DNA from: Edolisoma coerulescens
Taxonomy: Eukaryota; Chordata; Aves; Passeriformes; Campephagidae
NCBI GenBank assembly: GCA_013397115.1
Contig: VWZW01000481.1
Span: 780,685 to 844,684, forward strand
Length of the DNA: 64,000 nt
Direction: 5' to 3'
Shown: piece after piece, positions 34,701 through 42,286 of the stretch
Position numbering within the stretch: the first letter of the stretch is position 1
Layout: the number at the start of each line of letters is the position of its first letter
The notes under the pieces: model-generated
Told to the model about the DNA's origin: nothing
Database searches by the model: none
Seen by the model: only the letters and a program-made list of their open reading frames with translations
Translations under genes and position numbers: made by a program

Positions 34701-36786
34701 TCTGGTTTGTAAATCTAAAGCAATTTTCATGTAATAACTTTTCTTTAATACTCTGAATTTCATATAAATTCTTCAGAAAATTGTGTTACCATTGGCCTTC
34801 AGTAATAAATAGCACAAAAATTAAGGTTAAAAATATAGCAAGAATAAGCATATTGCATATATACTTACATACAAGTGATACCAACCTTCTACAGGGAATA
34901 CTGCAACCAAAATCATCATTTACTTCAAAAGAATGATATTGCAAAGAAACCAAACAATGGTCTCACTAAAATGAGAAACTAATTCAAGTGCACAAAAGCA
35001 GGACGAAAGGTAGCAACCCCCACTCATCCCAGTACAAAGCAATATTAATTTGGTGTTTTATACTGATAATTGAAAAAGTTACAGGAAAGGTAAAGACACC
35101 AGACTTAATGCAATGATTGCATGACATAGGTGAGGGAAAAGGGGCTAAACAGAACAAGGTCATCAAGGATTTGTTCAACAAGTCATTTTTCTTTAAGGTT
35201 CCAGAACTATCTACAAAGTTATTGACATAGAACAAACAACAGCCATTATTAAAATGAATTTTTTTTCAGAACAGCAGTAAAGCTTTTAACTTCTCTTTAC
35301 AGTTAGAAAACTAAGGTTGCATCACTCATTTTGTAGACTAACATGAATACATATTGGTACCAGCCCTGAATTGACACTATGACAAACAGCCTAAGGGTTA
35401 TCACAAAGTAAGATTAAGCTAATAACAATGCAATATTATAGCATGTACATAATATTTTCTGATCTTTCAATCAGCCAACACCAATCTGTTTACTTATCCC
35501 TAATCTCTAGTAACCATTACTAGAGTAAGATTGTTTAGTGAAAGAAAACACAAAATATTTTATCGCATTAAGAAGAAAGCTTTCCAAAGTCTATTTACAA
35601 ATTGGTCATTGAACACTTCTGTGCAAAGCCAAAATCAGTAACTTTCTTAAAAAAACATCTGTAGGTATTAGATGCAATAGATTTCACTGAAAAATAAACA
35701 CACACCTTGGTGCTCAGTCTTACCTCAGCCCATTTTAGAATACAAGTCATGCAGAAGGTATGACTGCAGTTCTCAGGAAACCCAGACTCTTGTTCTAGAA
35801 GGCAGTTCAGACAGATGGGGCACGTGTTGCCATCATACAATAAAGTAGAACAGGAACAGCTTTCCTCGTTTTCTTCACCTGGTGTTATTAATACTGACAC
35901 TTAGAAGTTTTGACAGTTTTTGAAACAAAGTCCTTCTAGATTTGAATAATAAAGAAGTAAGAAGATACATTCTCAAGTGCTTCTCTGGCCAGCTTCTTGG
36001 CTGCATTAGACCTGAGAACTTGAATTCAACTGACTTGTAACTACAGAAAACTGTGTTTCAGGTGAAAAAAGCTATGCAACTTAATTCATAGACTACTGTA
36101 CCAGTATTTGCCATTGAAACAAAGGAAAGTTAACTACAGGGATATTTCAATAAAGCAGGCATCACAGTGTTTCCTATTGGTTATGTAGTCATTTAGACAT
36201 TGTTCTCCTAAGTTCTTTCTCCTTTTGTGTTTGCACTCTCTCCATGACATAAATTACACCAGCATATTGTATATTCATTATCTTATACACACATGGTCTA
36301 CTTCAGTTTTTCTGCCTTAGAATTATCTTAATCTGGATATCTTCAAATATTTACCTAATCATATACATTAAATAAAAAATGGTCCCGATTTTGTTAGAGT
36401 TAGAAGGTGTTTTCAGAATACAAAAATGTATGAACTCTTCTTCAAGAAATTTTATTCTGAATTAATCATTTTCTCTGAATAGCAATTGATATCAACATTT
36501 TTGTTTTGCTAATAGAAGTTAACAAGTAAAAACAAGAGAAGAGACAGGAAATTATTTGGGGACCTCACTGGCCAAAGCCAAATATTATGAGATAGTGGTT
36601 ATGTTTACACAACTTCTTTCAAAACAAGCAGCATACTAATTGAGAGAGCAAGTGAAAAAAAATCAGACCTTCACAGCTTGAACCTGAATAATATGCTTCA
36701 ATATTTTCACACACACAAACTTTACCTTCCATGCCTTCATGTGTCTGATCTTCAGTATCTTGAATACATTGCTTTCTGTTCTTCAT
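5705..36786 (-). CDS. SCAF11: SCAF11, SR-related CTD-associated factor 11 (14 coding exons)
   Basis: Coding parts in transcript order: 36786-36726, 35878-35724, 26671-26594, 24895-24798, 23764-23697, 23059-23004, 20594-20488, 19560-19471, 18125-18019, 14279-11784, 9761-9418, 6954-6736, 6298-6179 and 5833-5705. They total 4,128 nt (1,375 residues plus stop) with phases matching at all 13 junctions. Domains: RING finger at 40-80, basic patch near 360-380, acidic region 394-720, RS/SPKR region 730-869, RG patch 985-1004, nine-proline run in exon 12, and a C-terminal helical domain at about 1294-1365. The human protein has about 1,460 residues and the same order. Family knowledge: SCAF11 is a nuclear protein that binds SR proteins and splicing factors and acts in early pre-mRNA splicing; the RING suggests ubiquitin-ligase-type activity. 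Residues 99-274 are poorly conserved, so those small exons were placed by splice sites, phase and short motifs. Every exon is intact. Confidence 0.96.
5834..6178 (-). other. SCAF11: SCAF11 intron 14
   Basis: A 345-bp phase-0 intron with a GTAAGT donor and a TTGTAG acceptor. I see nothing else in it. Confidence 0.9.
6179..6298 (-). CDS. SCAF11: SCAF11 exon 14 (residues 1294-1333)
   Basis: Exactly 40 codons, phase 0 on both sides, between a TCTTCAG acceptor and a GTAAGT donor. It encodes most of the C-terminal domain, including AIKPFYQNKDITKEEYKEIV, which is almost unchanged from mammals. This is the clearest single piece of evidence for the gene's identity. Confidence 0.97.
6299..6735 (-). 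other. SCAF11: SCAF11 intron 13 (GC-AG type)
   Basis: A 437-bp phase-0 intron. Its donor is CAG|GCAAGT at 6730-6738, a GC donor with otherwise perfect consensus. The acceptor is TCTTCAG. The 5' part is AT-rich with TATATA runs at about 6660-6715. Confidence 0.88.
6736..6954 (-). CDS. SCAF11: SCAF11 exon 13 (residues 1221-1293)
   Basis: 73 codons, phase 0 to phase 0. The product is a Ser/Ala/Gly/Asn-rich low-complexity linker that starts GVPNAVHGSNSMSAP and ends EASADSSKKDQ. The final stretch SNAAVKLGENK closely matches the mammalian protein. The exon ends at a GC donor, and no GT donor nearby keeps the frame. Confidence 0.93.
6955..9417 (-). other. SCAF11: SCAF11 intron 12
   Basis: A 2,463-bp phase-0 intron (GTATGC donor, AAACAG acceptor). 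I found no repeat element, RNA gene or exon-like open block that I could support. Confidence 0.85.
9418..9761 (-). CDS. SCAF11: SCAF11 exon 12 (residues 1106-1220)
   Basis: 344 bp entered in phase 1 and left in phase 0. It encodes a Met/Gln/Pro-rich region with NMMQQQMNVMPQVNAQHQP, PVGVHPPLMNMQ and then nine prolines (coded at 9469-9495), followed by SQQVNYIASQQDGKQLQ. Order and motifs match the mammalian protein. Such proline and Met-Gln segments suit low-affinity contacts with WW/SH3-type or splicing partners; that role is inference. Confidence 0.96.
9762..11783 (-). other. SCAF11: SCAF11 intron 11
   Basis: A 2,022-bp phase-1 intron with a GTATTA donor and a TTTGGCAG acceptor. It holds a CR1 fragment at about 10605-10770 and is otherwise plain AT-rich sequence. 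Confidence 0.85.
10605..10770 (-). mobile_element. CR1-type LINE 3' fragment
   Basis: Contains the hallmark words GAGGTTGGAAAGGACC and CTAACCTCCCTGCTCAAGC, followed by AGCAGGCTGCCCTGGA, in the order seen in the 3' part of avian CR1 elements read on the complementary strand. It is 5'-truncated and diverged, so it is an old copy. No reading frame survives. Confidence 0.8.
11784..14279 (-). CDS. SCAF11: SCAF11 exon 11, large RS/acidic exon (residues 274-1106)
   Basis: 2,496 bp open throughout, phase 1 in and phase 1 out. In order it encodes a Ser/Arg linker (RGSRRK, TPTRRSARNS), a basic nuclear-localisation-like patch (PPKRKSKRAVKQQ) near 360-380, and an acidic Asp/Glu region at 394-720 with about 21-residue repeats. 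Then come the conserved EDNNEMIPMDCDSFCSDQNE block, RTRRSRFHSPSTTWSPS, four SPK-centred repeats, an uninterrupted RS run at 854-869, an RG patch and the strongly conserved SFDTPADRSGWTSASSWAVR. Family knowledge: RS domains bind SR proteins and U1/U2AF factors and are phosphorylated. Acceptor is TTTTTATTAG, donor AAG|GTATTA. Reading starts well upstream of the GTG at 13920, which is internal. Confidence 0.98.
12493..12540 (-). repeat. SCAF11: RS dipeptide repeat in SCAF11
   Basis: Encodes W-S-R followed by uninterrupted RS alternation (residues 854-869). Arg and Ser codons are mixed (AGG, CGG, CGA, AGA with TCT, TCA), so the protein repeat is exact while the DNA is not a simple microsatellite. 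Confidence 0.9.
13333..13518 (-). repeat. SCAF11: about 21-residue tandem repeats in SCAF11 acidic region
   Basis: Three consecutive units at residues 528-548, 549-569 and 570-589 share the pattern [VD]-x-Q-x(3)-S-P-x-[KN]-E-L-x-E-[HN]. Their middles read SPQKELMENTE, SPENELLEHLE and SHGNELPEHPE. A possible older unit, centred on SPEDD, precedes them. The matching DNA has a period of about 62 bp. Confidence 0.75.
14280..18018 (-). other. SCAF11: SCAF11 intron 10
   Basis: A 3,739-bp phase-1 intron (GTAAAC donor, TTATTAG acceptor). It contains an open 483-bp block with exon-like boundaries at 17182-17664, annotated separately. The rest is AT-rich with no other supported feature. Confidence 0.85.
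17182..17664 (-). other. possible cassette exon in SCAF11 intron 10
   Basis: The block lies between a TATTTCAG acceptor and a strong AAAG|GTATGT donor in transcript sense and is exactly 483 bp. One frame (phase 0) is open over all 161 codons; it starts RYIVQCEEQTSLTEKN and later has VPGSVRKMAEDK. I recognise no domain. The flanking SCAF11 exons 10 and 11 meet in phase 1, and in that phase the block hits TGA at its seventh codon. If spliced in, it would therefore act as a poison exon rather than extend the protein. The pyrimidine tract before the acceptor is weak. It may also be a chance open frame. Confidence 0.3.
18019..18125 (-). CDS. SCAF11: SCAF11 exon 10 (residues 238-274)
   Basis: 107 bp, phase 2 in and phase 1 out, between a CTTTTCCAG acceptor and a G|GTAAAC donor. 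It encodes VPLISYGAEAETFLLTSSAV and ends SENF. The human counterpart has the same length class and the similar motif VLPRTIFP against VLPTKIRP, but conservation is low. No known domain. Confidence 0.88.
18126..19470 (-). other. SCAF11: SCAF11 intron 9
   Basis: A 1,345-bp phase-2 intron with a relatively weak GTCTGT donor and a TTTTCCAG acceptor. I see nothing else in it. Confidence 0.82.
19471..19560 (-). CDS. SCAF11: SCAF11 exon 9 (residues 208-238)
   Basis: 90 bp, phase 2 to phase 2. It encodes TEFTEVNAGIRQKRQELELS, clearly matching the mammalian segment TEF...IRQKR-ELELS. This helical, charged stretch is the best conserved part of the linker after the RING. The acceptor TCTTTCAG is good; the donor AG|GTCTGT is weak but required by frame and homology. 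Confidence 0.92.
19561..20487 (-). other. SCAF11: SCAF11 intron 8
   Basis: A 927-bp phase-2 intron (GTTAGT donor, CTTTCAG acceptor). It is AT-rich with no supported internal feature. Confidence 0.82.
20488..20594 (-). CDS. SCAF11: SCAF11 exon 8 (residues 173-208)
   Basis: 107 bp, phase 0 in and phase 2 out, between a TTTTTTGTGTAG acceptor and a GTTAGT donor. It encodes PRRQTCWNECIRTNFFSTLL then EESFF. The NFFS and ESxF positions match the mammalian protein. A second open frame exists here but would not continue into exon 9. Confidence 0.9.
20595..23003 (-). other. SCAF11: SCAF11 intron 7
   Basis: A 2,409-bp phase-0 intron (GTTGGT donor, GTGTAG acceptor). It contains a G-rich run in transcript sense at 21131-21157, a weak 24-nt microexon candidate at 21340-21363 and a (TAGA)n microsatellite at 22691-22736. 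Confidence 0.82.
22691..22736. repeat. (TAGA)n microsatellite
   Basis: An uninterrupted run of about eleven TAGA units on the plus strand. It creates a meaningless open frame on the minus strand reading as repeated YLSI. Confidence 0.97.
23004..23059 (-). CDS. SCAF11: SCAF11 exon 7 (residues 154-172)
   Basis: A 56-bp exon, phase 1 in and phase 0 out. It has an excellent acceptor (TTGTTCCTTGTTCCACAG) and an AAG|GTTGGT donor. It encodes NILYDKQNKKALSVKINK, which aligns with the mammalian segment ending in KIKINK just before the PQRS that starts the next exon. It is too small to stand out as an open frame and was found by phase, splice signals and the KINK end. Confidence 0.9.
23060..23696 (-). 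other. SCAF11: SCAF11 intron 6
   Basis: A 637-bp phase-1 intron (GTAAGT donor, CCACAG acceptor). It contains an exon-like 98-bp block that I rejected because its phase does not fit. Confidence 0.85.
23697..23764 (-). CDS. SCAF11: SCAF11 exon 6 (residues 131-154)
   Basis: 68 bp, phase 2 in and phase 1 out, between a TTTTTTGATCTTGCAG acceptor and a perfect GTAAGT donor. It encodes RAVCPDRGPVTVKLSRIVKK. Similarity to mammals is weak apart from an opening Arg-rich RRxAV-like motif, so the call rests on splice signals and on phase fit with both neighbours. Confidence 0.82.
23765..24797 (-). other. SCAF11: SCAF11 intron 5
   Basis: A 1,033-bp phase-2 intron (GTTGGT donor, CTTGCAG acceptor). AT-rich, nothing else supported. 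Confidence 0.8.
24798..24895 (-). CDS. SCAF11: SCAF11 exon 5 (residues 99-131)
   Basis: 98 bp, phase 0 in and phase 2 out. It opens VQVKKQLRRKEEEENC; VQVKKQLR is identical to the mammalian protein. The rest is charged and Cys-containing without a recognised fold. The AG|GTTGGT donor is used here because it keeps frame with exons 6 to 8; a stronger-looking GTGAGG lies five bases upstream. Confidence 0.9.
24896..26593 (-). other. SCAF11: SCAF11 intron 4
   Basis: A 1,698-bp phase-0 intron (GTACGT donor, AATACAG acceptor). I see no repeat element or RNA gene in it. Confidence 0.85.
26594..26671 (-). CDS. SCAF11: SCAF11 exon 4, end of RING finger (residues 73-98)
   Basis: 78 bp, 26 codons, phase 0 on both sides, TTTTTCAG acceptor and AAG|GTACGT donor. 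It encodes SCPIDRRPFQAV, almost identical to the mammalian SCPIDRKPFQAV, and supplies the last two zinc ligands of the RING, Cys77 and Asp80. The RING is thus split between two exons 9 kb apart. Confidence 0.96.
26672..35723 (-). other. SCAF11: SCAF11 intron 3
   Basis: A 9,052-bp phase-0 intron that splits the RING finger (GTAAGA donor, TTTTTCAG acceptor). It contains a CR1 fragment at about 31054-31140, an A/C-rich low-complexity run at about 28122-28165 and one undetermined base at 30768. No exon-like block could be supported. Confidence 0.88.
31054..31140 (-). mobile_element. CR1-type LINE 3' fragment
   Basis: Words such as GATGTTGGAAGAGG, TGTCTGGAGGTCA and CCCAACCCCCCTGC follow the order of the CR1 3' region read on the complementary strand. 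It is short, diverged and has no coding capacity. Confidence 0.65.
35724..35878 (-). CDS. SCAF11: SCAF11 exon 3, RING finger (residues 21-72)
   Basis: 155 bp, phase 1 in and phase 0 out, AACACCAG acceptor and GAG|GTAAGA donor. It carries the first six RING ligands: Cys40-x2-Cys43, Cys58-x-His60 and Cys63-x2-Cys66, in motifs TCPICLNCLLE and CSHTFCMTCILKW. These are nearly identical to mammalian SCAF11. The C3HC3D layout resembles TOPORS and supports a ubiquitin or SUMO ligase-type fold; activity is not shown by sequence. Confidence 0.97.
35879..36725 (-). other. SCAF11: SCAF11 intron 2
   Basis: An 847-bp phase-1 intron (GTAAAG donor, ACACCAG acceptor). No other feature seen. Confidence 0.88.
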
Positions 36787-36801
36787 CTTATAAAATGTAG
36801 T
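36726..36801 (-). CDS. SCAF11: SCAF11 exon 2 with start codon (residues 1-20)
   Basis: The exon starts after ATGTTTTCCAG and has 15 nt of 5' UTR before ATG at 36786-36784, with A at -3. It encodes MKNRKQCIQDTEDQTHEGME, matching the mammalian start in length and in the MEGEEN-type junction with exon 3. The frame is open back to the acceptor, so an upstream start in the unsequenced first exon cannot be excluded, but the mammalian match favours this one. Confidence 0.9.
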
Positions 36802-39800
36802 CTGGAAAACATAGAAGCAGTTCATTTAGATGACAACTTGAAAATAAAAAAATTAATGAGTATTCTCCATTTCACTATAACTTTGAAGAGTAGAAATACA
36901 TGCTATTAGAAGTTAAGAGATCATTTACAATCTGTTTGCAATTTATAAGTATCATTATTGCTGTCTAGCAACTGATGTTTCCAACTTCAAAATTTGCTTT
37001 GGTTCAACAGATGCAAAGTTTTTGCAGTGTTTTAGGACTACCGCTGGTGCTTTTATTTGTAAAAATTAAATGTATTGCAAAGTTTCCATGCAAATCACCC
37101 CATGCAACATTGCAGTAACTAACACCTGCAAACTGCCCTATGCCAACTATGCAAATGGTTGAAGCAACAAACTTTAAACGCATAAGCACCAGAAGAGCTG
37201 GTTGCTTTACGAACCTAGAGTCACCATAGAAGTGGCAAGCAAGAAAAATGAAAGCAGCTTATATTTGTATGACAAAAGCAAGAAAGAAATAATTCAAACT
37301 ATTTGCACTCACTAAAAAATGTAGAGAAATTTGTATCAAACAAGGGACAGGTCACAAGCAGAGGTGCAGTGGAGTATCGTGAATGGGGGTGCACTTTTTA
37401 ACTGCTCTGCAAAGGAGATAGCACAGATAAAGTATGTCCTGATGATCCACATCATAAAGGTTGAAAGAATTTTTAAGAAATAGCAAGTATATGTTCTTTG
37501 GAGGCTTACTTAATACACGCAGAATGAAACACACTTAAAAAAAGAGTATCTATACCAAGGACTGAATCTCCTGCATTTCAAACTCCTGTAGTCACAGCAG
37601 AGATGGTATACACACCTAAAGCTCCAACCCAAGCCCTAGAGGGAACAACAGGTTTCTTCAAAACTATATGAAACTTTAAAAATTATTAGTATTTAAAAGG
37701 ACAAATTAAAACTTCAGAAGAGATTGAAGAAATCCGAGATTACCAAGATCTGCTACTTAAGCATTCAAACCTGAAGCAAACCAACTGAGGTTTACTCTAA
37801 CACTTCAACACCTTTGCTAAACAAAGCAGCCGGACAGAGCTGAAAATGCCACAATTGCGCTCCTCAACTAAACTTCCTCCTATTTCACTTAGAAACTACA
37901 ATACTTTCCCCTTACCACCAAGACGTCCAGAAGAGGGAGAGACAGAATTTGCTTCCCCAAACTTTTTTCTGATCAAGTCTTTATTGCTTGATCTTGGCAG
38001 CAGGAAGTGTTTTAACGATCATTTCTTTATACTGAGAAAAGCAACTCTGCTGCACATTCCCATCACACATACTTCTCATTTTCTTAGGCAACCCAAGAAA
38101 TCAGGACTCAGATCTGTGAGTCTCAAAACACAGACAGTTTGCTAAAGAAATGGTCAAAACTGTGAAACTAATTAGAAATCTGCAATTAGAATTCAAAACT
38201 GCTTCAGTATTCCTATTAGAAATTACTTTTTAGTTCCCCAAAGGGAACACAGGAATCAATCCAACTGAGGGTAGGGGAAAGTGAAGGGACAATGAAAGAA
38301 AAGCCTAGCGTTAAGGGATTTTCCCCTACACTACCCCATTTTTATATAAAAAATTACTTCAAAAGATATCATTAGGATACATGGCATCAGGCTGGTTACC
38401 AGCACTAATAATAACATCGACCGAGTTGCAGACAATGCTGTAAGCTACATGCAAGTTCTGCTGGCAGAACAACCACTGCCCAGACCTCCACCTTTTGCAA
38501 GCTAAGCAAAAGGAAACCCAACCGAAGTCAAGCTGCTCCTTTAAAATTCAATGTCTTCAACAAGCAGAATCTGCATGAAATTAGGACAGGTAAGACCACC
38601 AATACCACATTTGAATTTAGGAGATTGTGGTTTGTTGCTTTTACTCTGATTTGCACAAGTGGCTTTGGCCCCAGAAAGTGTAAATCATGCAGAAGTGTGT
38701 GGTATAGATGCTTCTATACATAAAACATAAGAACATCCCTTCTGCCCTACATCTTAAAACCTCAGCAATGCTCTACAGAAGCAGAAAATTCTACAAGCTG
38801 TACTCAAACCTCTCTACAAGTCCCAGGACACCTCATAGCTGAGTCAGTTTCAGGACAAGATCAAGAATTCTGCACTCTGCATACATCCACGGAAAATGAT
38901 TTCAATAGACACAATCTAGATACCAAATTAAGGAGTAGCTGTTGAGTTCACACTTATCATAGTAGAGATCTTGAATTCACTAAAGCAGATTGCAGAAACA
39001 GAACACAGAAGCTCTTCAGATTTGTTTTTCCTCAGAAAAAGGAGCCTTTCACTCCATTGTACTCTTTCTAGACACAGACATCCCAGAAATTCTGACACAC
39101 TTCCAATAATTAGAAAAACAGAGAGCTTAAAATTCTGACAGAATATCAGTAAATCCAAGATGTGCAGCAACTGAAAACATTTAGGTGGTGTTACCCCATT
39201 CTTCTCACAAGCCTATTATTTGAACAGATACTGAGTGCTGCTAATGCATTTCACAGATCACTTTGCACAGCACAACTTTGTCAGTTTGACATTGCATTTT
39301 GCACGACACAGCAGAGGAATTTAATACTACTGAAATATTTATAAATAAAGTAAAAGATATCATCAAAATTTACACACTATTTAACAAATTAACTTTGGAA
39401 AGACTGTTTTCTCCACTACTTTAAAAGGGGCATCACAGGCATTAGAATAGCAGAAGAGTTAACACTGGACTGTTATTAAATTTATAAAATTAAAAGCAGA
39501 GTTAGGAAAAGAGAACCTGGTGGTTTAGAAAGAGCAGACAGCAAAGAAAACAGAATACTTATTTGTCCCAAAATGTGACAAGACAGCAACAAGCACTATA
39601 CTATGTTCATGCTGACAAAAAAAAAGTCACCCCTCTACAAACTCTACAGATATAATATTTCCTAAGAATGCCTAAAGACGGCATAGCATTACAGTCGAGA
39701 TGGTACTTCACTGGTGCTTGCACATTCTCAACAGAATTACTTTCTAAGAGAAATATCTTAATTTATTTCATATTTGTGATAAAGACAAGGGTATTCTAGT

Positions 39801-42187
39801 ATATTAGATTGAGAACAGTGACCAGAGACATTAGCACAGGTACACAACACTACCTTATCTCCCTGTTCTCTTAAAATAATTAAATGTTTAAGTTTCCAGG
39901 CTATTCTTCCAAGGAAATGAAATTCCTGTTCTTGTTTCCAAGGAATGCATCTGCCAACAAAAGTGCTTAAAGAGAGTTGACTGTATATTGTGGTAATAGA
40001 TTTGTCATTGTCCATCTGAGGAACACAGCTTCATGAAGTACTTCAACAACTCCATAAAGCAGACTAAGTGCCATGCACACGCTAAACTACTTCCTATATC
40101 ACAAAAGTACAAGTGGGATTCACAAAAACTACTTCATACAACTCACAATCTAGAAATACAGATGTATTTCAACTCTAATTCATTGTGCATACGGAAAGAA
40201 AAGACTTGGTCTGTTCAAAGTCATGTCTCTGAATTTCTTAATGAATCTATTATATTAAAATCTTAAAATTAAATAGACATAGAAAAATCATTTGATTAAA
40301 AAAATTACAGAAGCCTAATTATAAGCGAGACATGAAATTAGCACATGCCTCCTTTTTGCCTAACAACAAGACAAAGTCTTTACAAGCATTCTTTATACTC
40401 TGTAAATAAAATGCAACAACTAAATAACACTCTTCCTCCAACACAGTAACAGTCTAAAGACTCATCTACACAGAAGTACGCCAGTTCAGCTGGAAAGGGG
40501 GATGGAAATCAAGAACACATGCAACAAGGTCTCCAGTGAGAAAGTGCAAAATTATGTCTGAGATAGCTTACTCATTTCTGCAACAGATTTAACTCAGGAA
40601 ACATTTGTAATCGAACTTTCAGCTTCTTAGATACATGTTGCATTAATACTCAAAGTAGAAACTTATTTTGACTGTTCTGTTTCTATAAAAAATATTTTAT
40701 TTTAAAAAGGATTTGGGGGACTCTTAGTTGTGTTTTGATTTTTTAATAACTCAAGAAACAATCAGTTTCAATTATGAAACAACAGTCAGACATATATTTA
40801 GTACACAGAGTTTATTTGCTTAATAAACAACAAGAACACCCTTTACTCCCATCAGTAACTTGGGCAGGAATAGCTAGGACTCTGTTTCTCCCTATGCATT
40901 TTCATGGTCATTAAGAAACCTGGGAAGGAGGTTTAAGCTGCTCCCTCAGCAAATATGTTTTTAAAGAAAACAGACCTCAACAACTAGTCACATTCACAAA
41001 AACAGATTTTTGGTGGTGGTGGGTTTTGTTGTTGTAGTTTTAGTAGTTAATGACAGAACATGTATCCTCTGAAGTTCCTCATATGGGCTCATCCTAATCT
41101 CTGGACCATTACTGGGAAAATGTCCAGCTGCTGATGAAAACTTTGAAACATTCTGCCAGAACTTCTGTGCTGTCTAAGAGATGGGCTGAGAAAAGACTTA
41201 TAATTTGCAACGGCAGTTGAACATTTGAAAAGCTTTTGACCTACTTGTATCACTACATCTAACACAACACATACACCAAGAAAAAAAATAGAAAAAACCC
41301 CACACTACTGGGTATTTGTCAAAGTACATCAAGAACCTTCACAGTTGTTTTATTTTTTATTTGGAAAAACTTCTGATCTGTCAGAAGAGCCTGGAAGGTA
41401 GACTTGCTTCAAGTGACAATTGAGTAATGCTTGCGCTTCAATAAATGAGGGCTACACTGAGAACCTGGAAGCACTTATCCTGGATTTTCTCCTTTGTGCA
41501 GTAAAATCTCTTAGCCCAGCACATCAGTGAGAGTAGAACCGACGATGACACTCAAAAGCAGGCTTTTAAAGAGGATCTTTACTCTTTGTAAGCTCAAATC
41601 GCACCTCGTCTGCATTCCCAAATCAAATGCAATAGAACCAACAAAGATGAGGAGAAAGAGAAAGACCAGTGCTATGCCTTGGGGAATAAAGAGGGAAATC
41701 TTTTTCTATAGGTGGTTTAAGCCTATTCATGTAGATTCAGTGTCTTGGAAAGAATCATTGCTATTCAGGCAAGGAGACACTGCTGATTTAAAGACACTTT
41801 CCAGACCCTCTAAGGATGCACTTACCCAAGAGAGCTGAGCTAATCTAAGAGCTTGCTGCCACCAAAAGAAGCAGCTATGTTTCTCACCACTAGTGTTGGT
41901 GAGCAGACTCACTGAGAGCCACAGGTGTCTAAAGACATTGCAAGTGATAGAAGGAGGGAGGGAAGACATAAAAAGGCATTGTCCCTTTTGGCAGTGGTAA
42001 GGTGCAAAAAAAGTTCAGATTTTGTTGTCAAACTGCGCCCTCTTCAAGGACACAGCAGTACCTAGACCAGCTGCCAGGTCCATGAAAATGTGAGGTAAAG
42101 TCACAGGAGAAAACTCCCAAAGCCAAATGGTTAGAACTATACCATACTAGACAGTACACTGCTGTCTGTTGCTCTTACCCTTTCCTA

Positions 42188-42286
42188 CACAAAAAAACCC
42201 AAAAAACCAAAAAAAATCCAAAAATCAAAAAAACCCCCAAAACAACCAAAAAAACCCACAAAAAAACCCCAAAAAGTACACCCCAC
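42188..42286. repeat. A/C low-complexity tract
   Basis: About 100 bp made almost only of A-runs separated by C-runs on the plus strand, with two or three T. The complementary strand, which is transcript sense, is a T/G tract. Confidence 0.9.
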
